This document shows positions 51,724 to 60,144 of a stretch of 64,000 nt of DNA, piece after piece. How positions within the stretch are numbered: position 1 is the first letter of the stretch; the number at the start of each line of letters is the position of its first letter. Both the position numbers and the translations under genes were made by a program. Under the pieces are notes generated by a model that was given only the letters and a program-made list of their open reading frames with translations, had not been told where the DNA came from and made no database searches. The stretch is taken from the NCBI GenBank assembly GCA_963842305.1, contig CAWJFW010000003.1, forward strand, positions 434,001-498,000. The letters run 5' to 3'. This DNA is from JAIBJN01 sp963842305 (GTDB lineage: Bacteria > Actinomycetota > Thermoleophilia > Gaiellales > Gaiellaceae).

Positions 51724-52383
51724 CTACGCGATCCCGATTTGCATCGCGAGGTCCCGGGAGATGGCGTGCTCCTGCCCGTCGACGGCGACGGTCAGCGGCC
51801 CATCGAAGGGCTCCGACCGGCGCATCGTCACGCGGCCGCCCGGAACCAGCCGCAGCCCGGCGAGGTAGCGCAGAAGGTCGGAGTCGCCGTCCGGCACGCG
51901 GCTGATCGTCGCCTGCTCGCCCGGCTCGAGGGCGTCCAGCGAGCGGAGGCGCTTCATGTCGATCCGAAGCCCCGCGTCCGGGATCGGGTCGCCGTGAGGG
52001 TCGTGCGTGGGGAAGCCGAGCTGCTCGTCGATCCGCGCCTCGAGCTCCTCGGAGAGAACGTGCTCGAGCCTGTCGGCCTCGGCATGCACGGCATCGATCG
52101 GCACGCCGAGCGTTTCGGCGAGGTACTGCTCGAGGAGCCGGTGATGGCGGATCACCTCGAGCGCGATCTTCTTCCCGTCCTCCGAGAGCTCGACACCTCG
52201 GTACGGCGAATGCTCGGCGAGGCCAAGCGCGGAGAGCTTCTTCAGCATCGACGTCACCGAGGACGGGGCGACGGCCATCCGGCGCGCGATCGCGCTCGTG
52301 GTCGGGCGTGTCCCCTCGGCCTCGAGCTTGTAGATCTCCTTGAGATAGTCCTGGATCGCCGCGGACAAATCGGGTTTAGACAC
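51724..52383 (-). CDS. DtxR/MntR-family metal-dependent repressor
   Basis: A 219-residue regulator: N-terminal winged helix (LSAAIQDYLKEIYKLEAEGTRPTTSAIARRMAVAPSSVTSMLKKL), metal-binding/dimerisation domain (IRHHRLLEQYLAETLGVP..HAEADRLEHVLSEELEARI) and a C-terminal FeoA/SH3-like domain (DALEPGEQATISRV onward). It should repress iron- or manganese-uptake genes when metal is bound. His/Glu ligands typical of the family are present. The iron-versus-manganese choice is uncertain. The GTG lies 7 nt after TAGAAT, and no metal transporter is adjacent. Confidence 0.92.
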   Translation of the reverse strand: MSKPDLSAAIQDYLKEIYKLEAEGTRPTTSAIARRMAVAPSSVTSMLKKLSALGLAEHSPYRGVELSEDGKKIALEVIRHHRLLEQYLAETLGVPIDAVHAEADRLEHVLSEELEARIDEQLGFPTHDPHGDPIPDAGLRIDMKRLRSLDALEPGEQATISRVPDGDSDLLRYLAGLRLVPGGRVTMRRSEPFDGPLTVAVDGQEHAISRDLAMQIGIA

Positions 52384-52452
52384 GTCTCAAATTCTAGTGG
52401 GGAGCCCGTTGCCCGGACGGCCGCGGAGGTCGGCTTGCTAGCCTCGCGCCCT

Positions 52453-53283
52453 CTGCACATTCGCCTCGGACATAGCCCGGACCCTGACGACGCCTTCATG
52501 TTCTGGGGTCTCGCCGCAGGCCGCGTCGACGGTCGCGGCTTCGAATTCGAGCATGTTCTCGAAGGCATCCAGACGCTGAACGAGTGGGCGCTCGAGGGTC
52601 GGCTCGAGGTGACCGCCATCTCGCTGCACACGTATCCCTTCGTGCAGGACCGCTACGTGATCCTGCCGCATGGAGCGAGCATGGGCTCAGGGTATGGCCC
52701 TGTCGTCGTGTCGCGGAGCGCGCTGACGAAGGGCGAGCTCGCCGACATCGAGATCGCCGTCCCCGGGCGCATGACGACGGCGTTCCTGGTCCTGGGCCTC
52801 TTCCTCGGCGGTCCCTTCCGCTACCGAGAGGTGCCGTTCGACCAGATCATGGAAGAGGTCGAAGAGGGTAGGGCCGACGCGGGCCTCCTCATCCACGAGG
52901 GTCAGCTGACATACGAGCGCCGGGGGCTCGAGCGGGTCGTCGACCTCGGCGAGTGGTGGCTGCTCGAGACGGGTCTGCCGCTGCCGCTCGGGATCAACGT
53001 CGCTCGGCGGGACCTCGGGGGAGACGTGCTCCCTGAGCTCTCCGAGGTGCTTCGCGAGTCGATTTGCGCCGGGCTGGCCAACCGCGAAGAGGCGCTCGCC
53101 TACGCGCTCCAGTACGGCCGCGGACTCACGACCGAGCTCGCCGACAAGTTCGTGGGCATGTACGTCAACGAGCTGACCGAGGACTACGGCGAGGAGGGGC
53201 GCCAGGCCGTTGCCGAGCTCCTCCGCCGCGGCGAGGAAGCGGGGGCCTTCGAGCGTCCGGTCCGCGTCGAGTTCGTCACCTAG
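52453..53283 (+). CDS. mqnD: MqnA/MqnD-family enzyme of futalosine menaquinone biosynthesis
   Basis: About 276 residues. LGHSPDPDDAFMFWGLAAGRVD, TLNEWALEGRLEVTAISLHTYPFVQDRYVILPHG, SGYGPVVVS, IAVPGRMTTAFLVLGLFL and DAGLLIHEGQLTYERRGLERVVDLGEWWL match MqnD, which makes 1,4-dihydroxy-6-naphthoate. The quinone product would serve Complex I encoded here. Conserved sequence begins at HIRLGHS, and the codon there is CTG at 52453, 8 nt after TAGCCT (52439-52444). A TTG at 52435 is the nearest canonical start. No other mqn gene is in the window. Confidence 0.82.
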   Translation: MHIRLGHSPDPDDAFMFWGLAAGRVDGRGFEFEHVLEGIQTLNEWALEGRLEVTAISLHTYPFVQDRYVILPHGASMGSGYGPVVVSRSALTKGELADIEIAVPGRMTTAFLVLGLFLGGPFRYREVPFDQIMEEVEEGRADAGLLIHEGQLTYERRGLERVVDLGEWWLLETGLPLPLGINVARRDLGGDVLPELSEVLRESICAGLANREEALAYALQYGRGLTTELADKFVGMYVNELTEDYGEEGRQAVAELLRRGEEAGAFERPVRVEFVT

Positions 53284-53302
53284 TGCCGGGGCTGGCGGAC
53301 TA

Positions 53303-54475
53303 GTGCCCGAGGCCGTCGTTCTCTCCGCTGTCCGGACGCCGGTTGGGCGCTACGGCGGGGCGCTGGCAGGCGAGCGCCCGGACGACCTCGCCGCTCTCGT
53401 CGTCGGCGAAGCCGTCGCGCGGGCGGGCGTCGAGGCCGCCGAGATCGAGGACGTCTACTTCGGCGCGGCCAATCAGGCGGGCGAGGACAACCGCAACGTC
53501 GCCCGCATGGCGGCGCTACTCGCCGGGCTCCCGCAGGAGGTGGCGGGAGTGACGCTCAACCGCCTCTGCGCGTCCGGCCTCTCCGCGGTCGTCTCCGCCT
53601 GCCACGCGATCAGGGCGGGCGACGGCGAGCTCTTCGTCGCGGGCGGCGCCGAGTCGATGAGCCGCGCGCCCTTCGCCACAGGAAAGCCCGAGCACGCGTT
53701 CCCACGCGGGAACCAGACCACCTGGGACACGACCCTCGGCTGGCGCTTCCCGAACCCACGCCTCGAAGCGATGTTCCCGCTCGAGTCCATGGGCGAGACC
53801 GGCGAGAACGTCGCCGACCGCTTCGGTGTGACGCGGGAGGATCAGGATGCCTTCGCGCTGGAGAGCCAACGGCGCCACGCGGCCGCCCTCGAGGCCGGCC
53901 GGTTCGACGATGAGCTCGTGCCGGTCGGCGACGTCTCGCGCGACGAGCATCCACGCCCGGACACTTCGCTCGAGAAGCTCGCCGCCCTCCGGCCCGCGTT
54001 CCGCGGGGACGGCACGGTCACTGCCGGGAACTCGAGCGGGATCAACGACGGCGCGGCCGCCCTCGTGATCGCGAGCGAGGAGAAGGCGGCGGAGCTCGGT
54101 GCGGAGCCGCTGGGTCGGTTCGTTGCGAGCGCCGTTTCCGGCGTCGACCCCAGGATCATGGGGATCGGGCCGATCCCGGCCGTGCGCAAGCTGCTCGCGC
54201 GGACCGGCGTCGAGGCGGGGGAGCTCGACCTGGTCGAGCTGAACGAGGCGTTCGCTTCCCAGAGCCTGCAGGTCATCCGCGAGCTCGGGCTCGATCCCGA
54301 GAAGGTGAACGTGAACGGCGGCGCCATCGCCATCGGCCATCCGCTCGGCATGAGCGGGGCGCGCCTCGTCGTCACGCTCCTGCACGAGCTCCGCCGTCGC
54401 GGCGGGCGCTACGGTCTCGCGACGCTCTGCGTCGGCGTGGGTCAGGGCCAGGCGGCCCTCTTCGAGCGCAGCTAG
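53303..54475 (+). CDS. Acetyl-CoA C-acyltransferase (thiolase)
   Basis: A 390-residue thiolase with the nucleophilic Cys in NRLCASGLSAV, GGAESMSRAPF, NSSGINDGAAALVIAS, ELNEAFASQSL, the His motif NGGAIAIGHPLGMSGAR and second catalytic Cys in LCVGVGQGQ. It either cleaves 3-ketoacyl-CoA (beta-oxidation) or condenses acetyl-CoA. The GTG at 53303 (VPEAVVLSAVRTPVGRYGG) matches the family start and follows mqnD by 19 bp. With the enoyl-CoA hydratases further on it suggests fatty-acid or aromatic-acid breakdown. Confidence 0.93.
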   Translation: MPEAVVLSAVRTPVGRYGGALAGERPDDLAALVVGEAVARAGVEAAEIEDVYFGAANQAGEDNRNVARMAALLAGLPQEVAGVTLNRLCASGLSAVVSACHAIRAGDGELFVAGGAESMSRAPFATGKPEHAFPRGNQTTWDTTLGWRFPNPRLEAMFPLESMGETGENVADRFGVTREDQDAFALESQRRHAAALEAGRFDDELVPVGDVSRDEHPRPDTSLEKLAALRPAFRGDGTVTAGNSSGINDGAAALVIASEEKAAELGAEPLGRFVASAVSGVDPRIMGIGPIPAVRKLLARTGVEAGELDLVELNEAFASQSLQVIRELGLDPEKVNVNGGAIAIGHPLGMSGARLVVTLLHELRRRGGRYGLATLCVGVGQGQAALFERS

Positions 54476-54491
54476 GTTCTCTCGAGCCCTC

Positions 54492-54863
54492 TTAGGTCGC
54501 CATCCTCGACGCGAGAAACCGCCTCGACCGCTGCACGAGCATGTTGGCGACGAAGGCGATCGCGAGCGCATTGACGACGTGCAGCGCCTCGATCTCGTGG
54601 ATGTCGAACTGCAGTAGCACGATCTGGATCACGTTCAGGACCACGAGGGTGATCGAGAGGCCGGTCAGCGACCGCGGCAGCTTGGCGGCGACCGCGATCA
54701 CGAGCAGGACGACGGCGATCACGCCGAGCACGTATCCGAGCCCCCGGTGCGCGTCGTAGTTGGTCGAGCCGAACAGCGCTAGGCCTGCAAGGAAGAACTG
54801 GACAACGACCCCGACGAGATAGATCACGGCAAAGCCGTAGAAGACGACTCTCCCCTCGGACAT
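54492..54863 (-). CDS. DUF6220-like four-helix membrane protein
   Basis: A 123-residue membrane protein with four transmembrane segments (VVFYGFAVIYLVGVVVQFFLAGLALF, LGYVLGVIAVVLLVIAVAA, LTGLSITLVVLNVIQIVLLQF, ALHVVNALAIAFVANMLVQ). Two His (AHRG, EALHVVNAL) fall within or near helices, as in small cytochrome-like or DUF6220 proteins, and heme binding is only a possibility. The ATG at 54863 is chosen. It is divergent from the aldehyde dehydrogenase by 52 bp. Confidence 0.75.
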   Translation of the reverse strand: MSEGRVVFYGFAVIYLVGVVVQFFLAGLALFGSTNYDAHRGLGYVLGVIAVVLLVIAVAAKLPRSLTGLSITLVVLNVIQIVLLQFDIHEIEALHVVNALAIAFVANMLVQRSRRFLASRMAT

Positions 54864-54915
54864 GCTCTCGACTCTACGCGACTCACTGGACGCGCCCGCG
54901 ATATCGTCATGCCGG

Positions 54916-56389
54916 ATGACGGTCGCTACAGGGCGGGAGTACGGCCTCTTCATCGACGGGGAGACGGCGGAGCCTTCCGACGGCGAGTTCCGCGAGCTGT
55001 TCGAGCCCGCCACCGGCGCGTTCCTGGCGAAGGCGGCAGTGGCCGGTACAGCCGATGTGGATCGCGCGGTCGCGGCCGCACGCAGGGCACTCGAGGGACC
55101 CTGGGGCAAGACGTCGCCGAACGAGCGGTCGCGCCTCCTGCACGCGCTCGCTGATGCGATCGTCGCCAACCGCAAGGAGCTCACCGAGCTCGAGACGCGG
55201 AACGTCGGGAAGGCCGTGAGCTCGACCAAGCCGGAGGTGATCGTGGCGGCCGAAAGCTGCCGCTACATGGCCTCGGCAGTCGGCTCGATCGAAGGCGGGA
55301 CGAGGCCGATCGGTGGCTCGATCCTCTCCTACACGCTCAAGGAGCCGGTCGGCGTCGCGGCGCAGATCGTGCCCTGGAACTACCCGATCATGCTCGCGGG
55401 CTGGAAGATCGCACCGGCCCTGGCTGCGGGCTGCACGATCGTCCTCAAGCCCGACCCGGCGACCCCGCTGACCGCCTTACGCCTCGCGGAGCTTGCCGCC
55501 GAGGTCGGGATTCCCGCCGGCGTCCTCAACGTCGTTCCTGGCGACGGCCCAACGGCCGGCGCCTCGCTCGTCTCTCATCCGGGCGTCGACAAGGTCTCCT
55601 TCACCGGCTCGACGGCGACCGGGTCGGAGATCATGCGCCTCGCCGCCGACCCGGTTAAGCGCGTGAGCCTCGAGCTCGGGGGCAAGAGCCCTTCACTCAT
55701 CTTCGCCGACGCCGACCTTGCAGACGCCGTCGCCTCGACCGCGTACGGGATCTACTACTCGGCGGGGCAGAGCTGCGAGGCGCGCTCGCGCCTCCTGGTC
55801 GAGCGCAGCGTCTACGACGAGGTCGTCGACGCTCATGACCGCGAAGGCGGGTGCCGTCAAGGTCGGAGATCCTCTCGATCCCGAGACGCACATGGGGTCG
55901 CTGATCTCACGGCCGCACCGCGAAAAGGTGCATCGCCTCGTCGAGGCGGGCCGGGACGAGGGTGCCGAGATCGTCGCCGGCGGCGAGCCCATGGACGGCG
56001 ACGGCGCCTTCTATCCGGCGACCGTGCTGGCCGGTGTCGAAAGCGGCCAGACGGTTGCGCAGGAGGAGATCTTCGGCCCGGTGCTCGCCGTCATCCCGTT
56101 CGAGGACGAGGCCGACGCGATCCGGATCGCCAACGACGTCCGCTACGGGCTGATGGCGACCGTGTGGACGGGCGACCCGGCGCGCGGGCACCGGCTTGCA
56201 CGTCGGATCAAGTCGGGGACGTTCACGATCAACCTCCCGTACGGTGCCTTCCCAGGAATCCCGTTCGGTGGCTACAAGCAGTCGGGGTTCGGCCGCGAGC
56301 AGGCGCTCGAGACGTTGCAGATGTACCTCGAGACGAAGGCCGTGCTCCTCTCGACGGGCGCACGTCCGACGAATCCCTGGGAGCTCTAG
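54916..56389 (+). CDS. NAD(P)-dependent aldehyde dehydrogenase (one frameshift)
   Basis: Two frames join near 55835 into a 490-residue aldehyde dehydrogenase. Frame one: IVPWNYPIMLAGWKIAPALAAGCTIVLKP, FTGSTATGSEI, the catalytic Glu in LELGGKSPSLIF and Cys in SAGQSCEARSRL. Frame two: LMTAKAGAVKVGDPLDPETHMGSLIS, EEIFGPVLAVIPF and PFGGYKQSGFGRE. One extra base accounts for the break. The set of motifs resembles betaine-, gamma-aminobutyraldehyde- or phenylacetaldehyde-type enzymes. The ATG lies 8 nt after TATCGT. A GABA-aminotransferase-like gene downstream suggests amine catabolism. Confidence 0.88.
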
Positions 56390-56395
56390 CGTCCG

Positions 56396-56845
56396 CTAGG
56401 CGCGTTTGAGGACGAGCGCCGCGCCGACGGCGAGGAGCACCAGGCCGACGACGCGCACGGGCGTCACCGGGATCTTCTCGAGCCCGAAGAGGCCGAACGC
56501 GTCGATGAGGACGCCCATCGCGAGCTGCCCGGCGATGAGGAGCCCGATGGTGGCGAACGTGCCGATGCGGGGGGCCGTGAACGTGATCGAGGTGACCACG
56601 ATTGCGCCCATGACACCGCCCAGCCAGAGCCACGCGGGCTCGCGAACGCTCGAGCCGAGGTTGCCGATTCCCTGCCGGGCGATCAGAAGGACGGCGCAGA
56701 CGATGAGCGCGGCTGTGATCGATCCGAACGCCGTCGCCTCGAGGACGCCGATCCGCCGGCCGAAGGCGCCGCTGACCGCGACCTGAACCGATCCCGCGAC
56801 GCCCGCTATCAGGGAGAGAACGACCGCAAGGGACGTCGCGGACAC
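56396..56845 (-). CDS. DMT-type YdcZ (DUF606) membrane transporter-like protein
   Basis: A 149-residue protein with five hydrophobic segments (LAVVLSLIAGVAGSVQVAV, ATAFGSITAALIVCAVLLI, PAWLWLGGVMGAIVVTSITF, GTFATIGLLIAGQLAMGVLI, VRVVGLVLLAVGAALVLKRA) in the pattern of the YdcZ/DUF606 family, half-size drug/metabolite transporters. The GTG at 56845 is followed by no ribosome-binding site but lies 7 nt after TATCCT. A 2-kb upstream extension of the same frame is antisense to gabT and rejected. Confidence 0.83.
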   Translation of the reverse strand: MSATSLAVVLSLIAGVAGSVQVAVSGAFGRRIGVLEATAFGSITAALIVCAVLLIARQGIGNLGSSVREPAWLWLGGVMGAIVVTSITFTAPRIGTFATIGLLIAGQLAMGVLIDAFGLFGLEKIPVTPVRVVGLVLLAVGAALVLKRA

Positions 56846-56920
56846 GGCGGCGAGGATACCGTCCGGCCCTGGGACGCGCGGGCGAAGGTGAACGGGCTCC
56901 TGCGGGGGTAGACTCGCGAT

Positions 56921-58222
56921 ATGGCGACCCAGGAACGCACGGCCACCGACGCTGTCGTCGCGGCGCGCGAGCGCTACGTCGCGGTGGGGGTGGCCACGCC
57001 GCCGCTCGTGGTCGCGCGCGCCGACGGCGCCTTGATCGAAGACGTCGACGGCCGCACGTACATCGACTTCGCCGGCGGGCTCGGCTGCCAGAACACCGGC
57101 CACGGGCTGCCCGCCGCGGTCGCGGCGATCCACGAGCAGGTCGACCGCTACCTCCATCAGTGCTTCATGGTCGGGATGTACGAGCCCTATGTCGACGTGT
57201 GCCGGCGTCTGTCCGAGCTCTCGCCTTGCAGGGGCGAGGAGCAGAAGAGCCTGCTCCTGAACTCCGGCGCCGAGGGAATCGAGAACGCCGTCAAGATCGC
57301 GCGGGTCGCCACCGGGCGCCCTGCCGTCGTCGTCTTCGACCGGTCTTTCCACGGCCGGACCCTGCTGACGATGACGATGACGAGCAAGGTCGTGCCGTAC
57401 AAGCGCGGCTTCGGGCCGTTCGCGCCCGAGGTCTACCGCGCCGCCGCCCCGTATCCGTATCGAGGCATCTCGACAGACGATGCGATTCACGGGCTCGAAG
57501 CCCTCTTCAAAGCCGACGTCGACCCCGAGTCGGTTGCCTGCGTCGTCCTCGAGCCGGTGCAGGGAGAGGGCGGGTTCGTCCCGATGCCGCTCGACTTCCC
57601 ATCTCGACTGCGCGAGTTGTGCGACCGCCACGGAATCCTGTACGTCGACGACGAGGTGCAGAGCGGCGTCGGCCGCACAGGCCCCGTGTGGGCGATCGAG
57701 CACTACGGCGTCGAGCCGGATCTCCTCGTCTCGGGCAAGTCGCTCGGCGGCGGGCTCCCGCTTGCCGGCGTCACCGGAAGAAGCGAGGTGGTCGACGCGG
57801 TCGCACCCGGCGGCCTCGGCGGCACGTTCGGAGGGAATCCGGTCGCCTGCGCGGCGGCGGTCGCCGTCCTGGACGAGATCGCCACCGAGGCTTTCCAGCA
57901 TCGTGCGCGCGAGCTGGGCGAGCGGATCAAGGAGGCGCTGGACGGCATTGCCGCTCGGGTTGACAGTGTGGGCGAGGTCCGCGGGCTCGGGCCGATGCTG
58001 GCGCTCGAGCTCGTCGAGGACCGCGAGACGAAAGCGCCGGCGGCCGGGCTCGCCGCCGCCACCGTCGCCGCCGCGCGCGAGCGCGGCCTCGTGCTGCTCT
58101 CGTGCGGCCACTACGGGAACGTCGTCCGCATCCTCGTCCCGCTCGTGATCGGCGACGACGACCTCCGGCGCGGCCTCGAGCTGTTCGAGGAGTCGCTCGC
58201 CGCCGCCTCGGCGAGCGCCTGA
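56921..58222 (+). CDS. gabT: Class III aminotransferase (4-aminobutyrate aminotransferase-like)
   Basis: A 433-residue PLP enzyme. The PLP Lys is in LLVSGKSLGGGLPLAGV. Other marks are FAGGLGCQNTGHG, LLNSGAEGIENAVKIAR, VVFDRSFHGRTLLTMTMT, VLEPVQGEGGFVPMP, VDDEVQSGVGRTG and GLGGTFGGNPVACAAA. It probably transfers an amino group from GABA or a related omega-amino acid to 2-oxoglutarate, and the product could be oxidised by the nearby aldehyde dehydrogenase. TAGACT (56909-56914) lies 6 nt before the ATG. Confidence 0.9.
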   Translation: MATQERTATDAVVAARERYVAVGVATPPLVVARADGALIEDVDGRTYIDFAGGLGCQNTGHGLPAAVAAIHEQVDRYLHQCFMVGMYEPYVDVCRRLSELSPCRGEEQKSLLLNSGAEGIENAVKIARVATGRPAVVVFDRSFHGRTLLTMTMTSKVVPYKRGFGPFAPEVYRAAAPYPYRGISTDDAIHGLEALFKADVDPESVACVVLEPVQGEGGFVPMPLDFPSRLRELCDRHGILYVDDEVQSGVGRTGPVWAIEHYGVEPDLLVSGKSLGGGLPLAGVTGRSEVVDAVAPGGLGGTFGGNPVACAAAVAVLDEIATEAFQHRARELGERIKEALDGIAARVDSVGEVRGLGPMLALELVEDRETKAPAAGLAAATVAAARERGLVLLSCGHYGNVVRILVPLVIGDDDLRRGLELFEESLAAASASA

Positions 58223-58276
58223 CGACCGGATCGGGAATCCTTCCCCGCGACAGCGACCGAGACGAAGGAGGACCGA

Positions 58277-58555
58277 TTGGTCAGGGTGTTCGTCGTCTAC
58301 GAGGGCGAGCCCGGCGCAGAGCGCTACGAGCGCCATGCCGAGCTCTGCCGAGCCGTCCCGGGCGCGACGTTCCGACACGGGAAGGTGTTCGGTGCGCCGA
58401 TGGGTGACCCCGTCTATCTCTACTACGCCGAGTGGGAGTTTCCCGACCTGGAGGCGTTCAAGGCCGCGGCACGGACCGAGGAGTTCGCGGTTACGGGAAA
58501 AGACGCCATGGAGATGGGCATTCCGTTCCAGGTTCACTTCGCGACGATCGAATGA
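58277..58555 (+). CDS. EthD-domain protein
   Basis: A 92-residue ferredoxin-like EthD-family protein (VRVFVVYEGEPGAERYERHAELCRAVPGATFRHGKVFGAPMGDPVYLYYAEWEFPDLEAFKAAARTEEF). The TTG at 58277 has a GGAGG 6 nt upstream. EthD proteins help ether or aromatic degradation, but the catalytic role is unclear. The stop overlaps the first enoyl-CoA hydratase gene (ATGA), so the protein is made with that enzyme and may act in the same acyl-CoA pathway. Confidence 0.85.
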   Translation: MVRVFVVYEGEPGAERYERHAELCRAVPGATFRHGKVFGAPMGDPVYLYYAEWEFPDLEAFKAAARTEEFAVTGKDAMEMGIPFQVHFATIE

Positions 58556-59364
58556 GCCAGCCGTCGTACCCGTCGCCGCGGGATCCGAGCGAGCTCGGCT
58601 TCGAGGCGATCGTCTACGAGAAGGCGTCGCCGCGGGCGACGATCACCCTCGACCGTCCCGAGGTGCTGAACGCGTTCGACTTCCGCATGCTGCGGGAGAT
58701 CGCGCGGGCGGCGGAGGACGCCTCGTGGGACGACGACGTCCGCGTGGTCGTCGTCACCGGAGCGGGGCGGGCGTTCTGCGTCGGGGCTGACCTGAAGGCG
58801 TGGAGCCGCGACTACCTCGGCAAGCCGGACGAGTACTGGAAGTGGTTCGGCGCATTCAAGGACGCACACGACCGGCTGCGCGAGATCGGCAAGCCCACGC
58901 TCGCGCGCATCAACGGCGTCTGCGTCGGTGGGGGCAACGAGCTGCAGATGGCGTGCGATCTGTCGGTGATCGCGGACGACACGTACATCCGCCACGTCGG
59001 CCCGCAACACGGGTCCGTCCCCGCCGGCGGTGCGACACAGTGGCTCCCGCTCATGGTCGGCGAGCGCCGGGCCCGGGAGGTCATCCTTCTCTGCGAGGAG
59101 ATCCCCGCGGCGAAGGCCGCGGAGTGGGGGCTCGTCAACCGGGCCGTTCCCGCGGCCGAGCTCGACGACGCGGTCGACGAACTTGTCGAGAAGCTCGCGG
59201 CCAAGCTTCCGCAGACCGTTCGCTACACGAAGCAGCAGCTGAACTTCTGGCGCGATCTCGCATGGCATCAGACCGTCAACCATGCGCGCGACTGGCTGGC
59301 GCTCTCGATGGCGACCGAGGAGCCGAAGGCGGCGGTCGAGCGGTTCCTGGAGCGCGGCGAATGA
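58552..59364 (+). CDS. Enoyl-CoA hydratase/isomerase family protein
   Basis: A 270-residue crotonase. ITLDRPEVLNAFDFRMLREI, oxyanion-loop GAGRAFCVGADLKAW, then INGVCVGGGNELQMACDLSVIADDTYI and GSVPAGGATQWLPLMVGERRAREVILLCEEIPA. The second oxyanion residue (GGGN) is present. A Gly-Ser-Val-Pro stretch stands where the catalytic Glu pair normally lies, so it may be a hydrolase or isomerase rather than a hydratase. The ATG overlaps the EthD stop, and the stop overlaps the next crotonase. Confidence 0.88.
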   Translation: MSQPSYPSPRDPSELGFEAIVYEKASPRATITLDRPEVLNAFDFRMLREIARAAEDASWDDDVRVVVVTGAGRAFCVGADLKAWSRDYLGKPDEYWKWFGAFKDAHDRLREIGKPTLARINGVCVGGGNELQMACDLSVIADDTYIRHVGPQHGSVPAGGATQWLPLMVGERRAREVILLCEEIPAAKAAEWGLVNRAVPAAELDDAVDELVEKLAAKLPQTVRYTKQQLNFWRDLAWHQTVNHARDWLALSMATEEPKAAVERFLERGE

Positions 59365-60128
59365 GCTCCGTCCTCGTCGAGCGGGAGGAGCCGATCGCGG
59401 TCGTCCTCCTCAACCGCCCGGAGGCGCTCAACGCCCTGAACGACGAGCTCATGACCGAGCTCGTGGATGCGCTCCAGGCGCTCGACGACGACGCCAGGGT
59501 CCGCTGCATCGTCGTCGGGGGCTCCGAGCGGGCGTTCGCGGCGGGAGCGGACATCGGTCAGATGGCCGACGCGAGCGCAATGGAGATGTACGAGGCACGC
59601 CGTATCGACCGCTGGGACGCGATTCGACGTGTGCGAACGCCGCTCGTCGCGGCCGTCTCGGGCTACTGCCTGGGTGGTGGGAACGAGCTCGCAATGGCCT
59701 GCGACCTGATCGTCGCATCCGAGACCGCCCGGTTCGGCCAGCCCGAGACCGGCCTCGGCATCATCCCCGGCGCGGGAGGGACCCAGCGCCTCACCCGCGC
59801 GATCGGGAAGGCGAAGGCGATGGACGTCATCCTCTCGGGCCGGTTCCTCGACGCCGTGGAGGCTGAGCGCGCCGGGCTGGTCGCCCGCGTGGTCGCGACG
59901 GAGGCCTGGCTCGACGAGGCGAAGGCGGTCGCGCGGGCGATCGCGGAGAAGGCGCCGGTCGCCCAGCGACTCGCGAAAGAGTCGGTGAACCGTGCCTTCG
60001 AGTCGCCGTTGGAGACCGGGCTCGACTACGAGCGCAAGGCGCTCTACCTCGCCTTCGCCTCCGACGACGCGCGCGAGGGCCTCAAGGCCTTCGGCGAGAA
60101 GCGCAAGCCGGAATTTCACGGACGTTAG
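59361..60128 (+). CDS. Enoyl-CoA hydratase (PaaF-type)
   Basis: A 255-residue crotonase, close to typical beta-oxidation and phenylacetate-pathway hydratases: VVLLNRPEALNALNDELMTEL, GSERAFAAGADIGQM, AAVSGYCLGGGNELAMACDLIVASETARFGQPETGLGIIPGAGGTQRLTRAIGKAKAM. Both catalytic Glu positions are kept (ELAMAC context and QPETGLGIIPG). It starts inside the previous gene's stop (ATGA), the third coupled gene after the EthD gene. Confidence 0.92.
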   Translation: MSSVLVEREEPIAVVLLNRPEALNALNDELMTELVDALQALDDDARVRCIVVGGSERAFAAGADIGQMADASAMEMYEARRIDRWDAIRRVRTPLVAAVSGYCLGGGNELAMACDLIVASETARFGQPETGLGIIPGAGGTQRLTRAIGKAKAMDVILSGRFLDAVEAERAGLVARVVATEAWLDEAKAVARAIAEKAPVAQRLAKESVNRAFESPLETGLDYERKALYLAFASDDAREGLKAFGEKRKPEFHGR

Positions 60129-60144
60129 GGGCGTTCGCGCTCAC

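Noticed and set aside
56846..58537. Long minus-strand extension of the YdcZ frame over gabT
   Set aside because: Antisense to gabT. The real protein starts at the GTG 56845 behind TATCCT.
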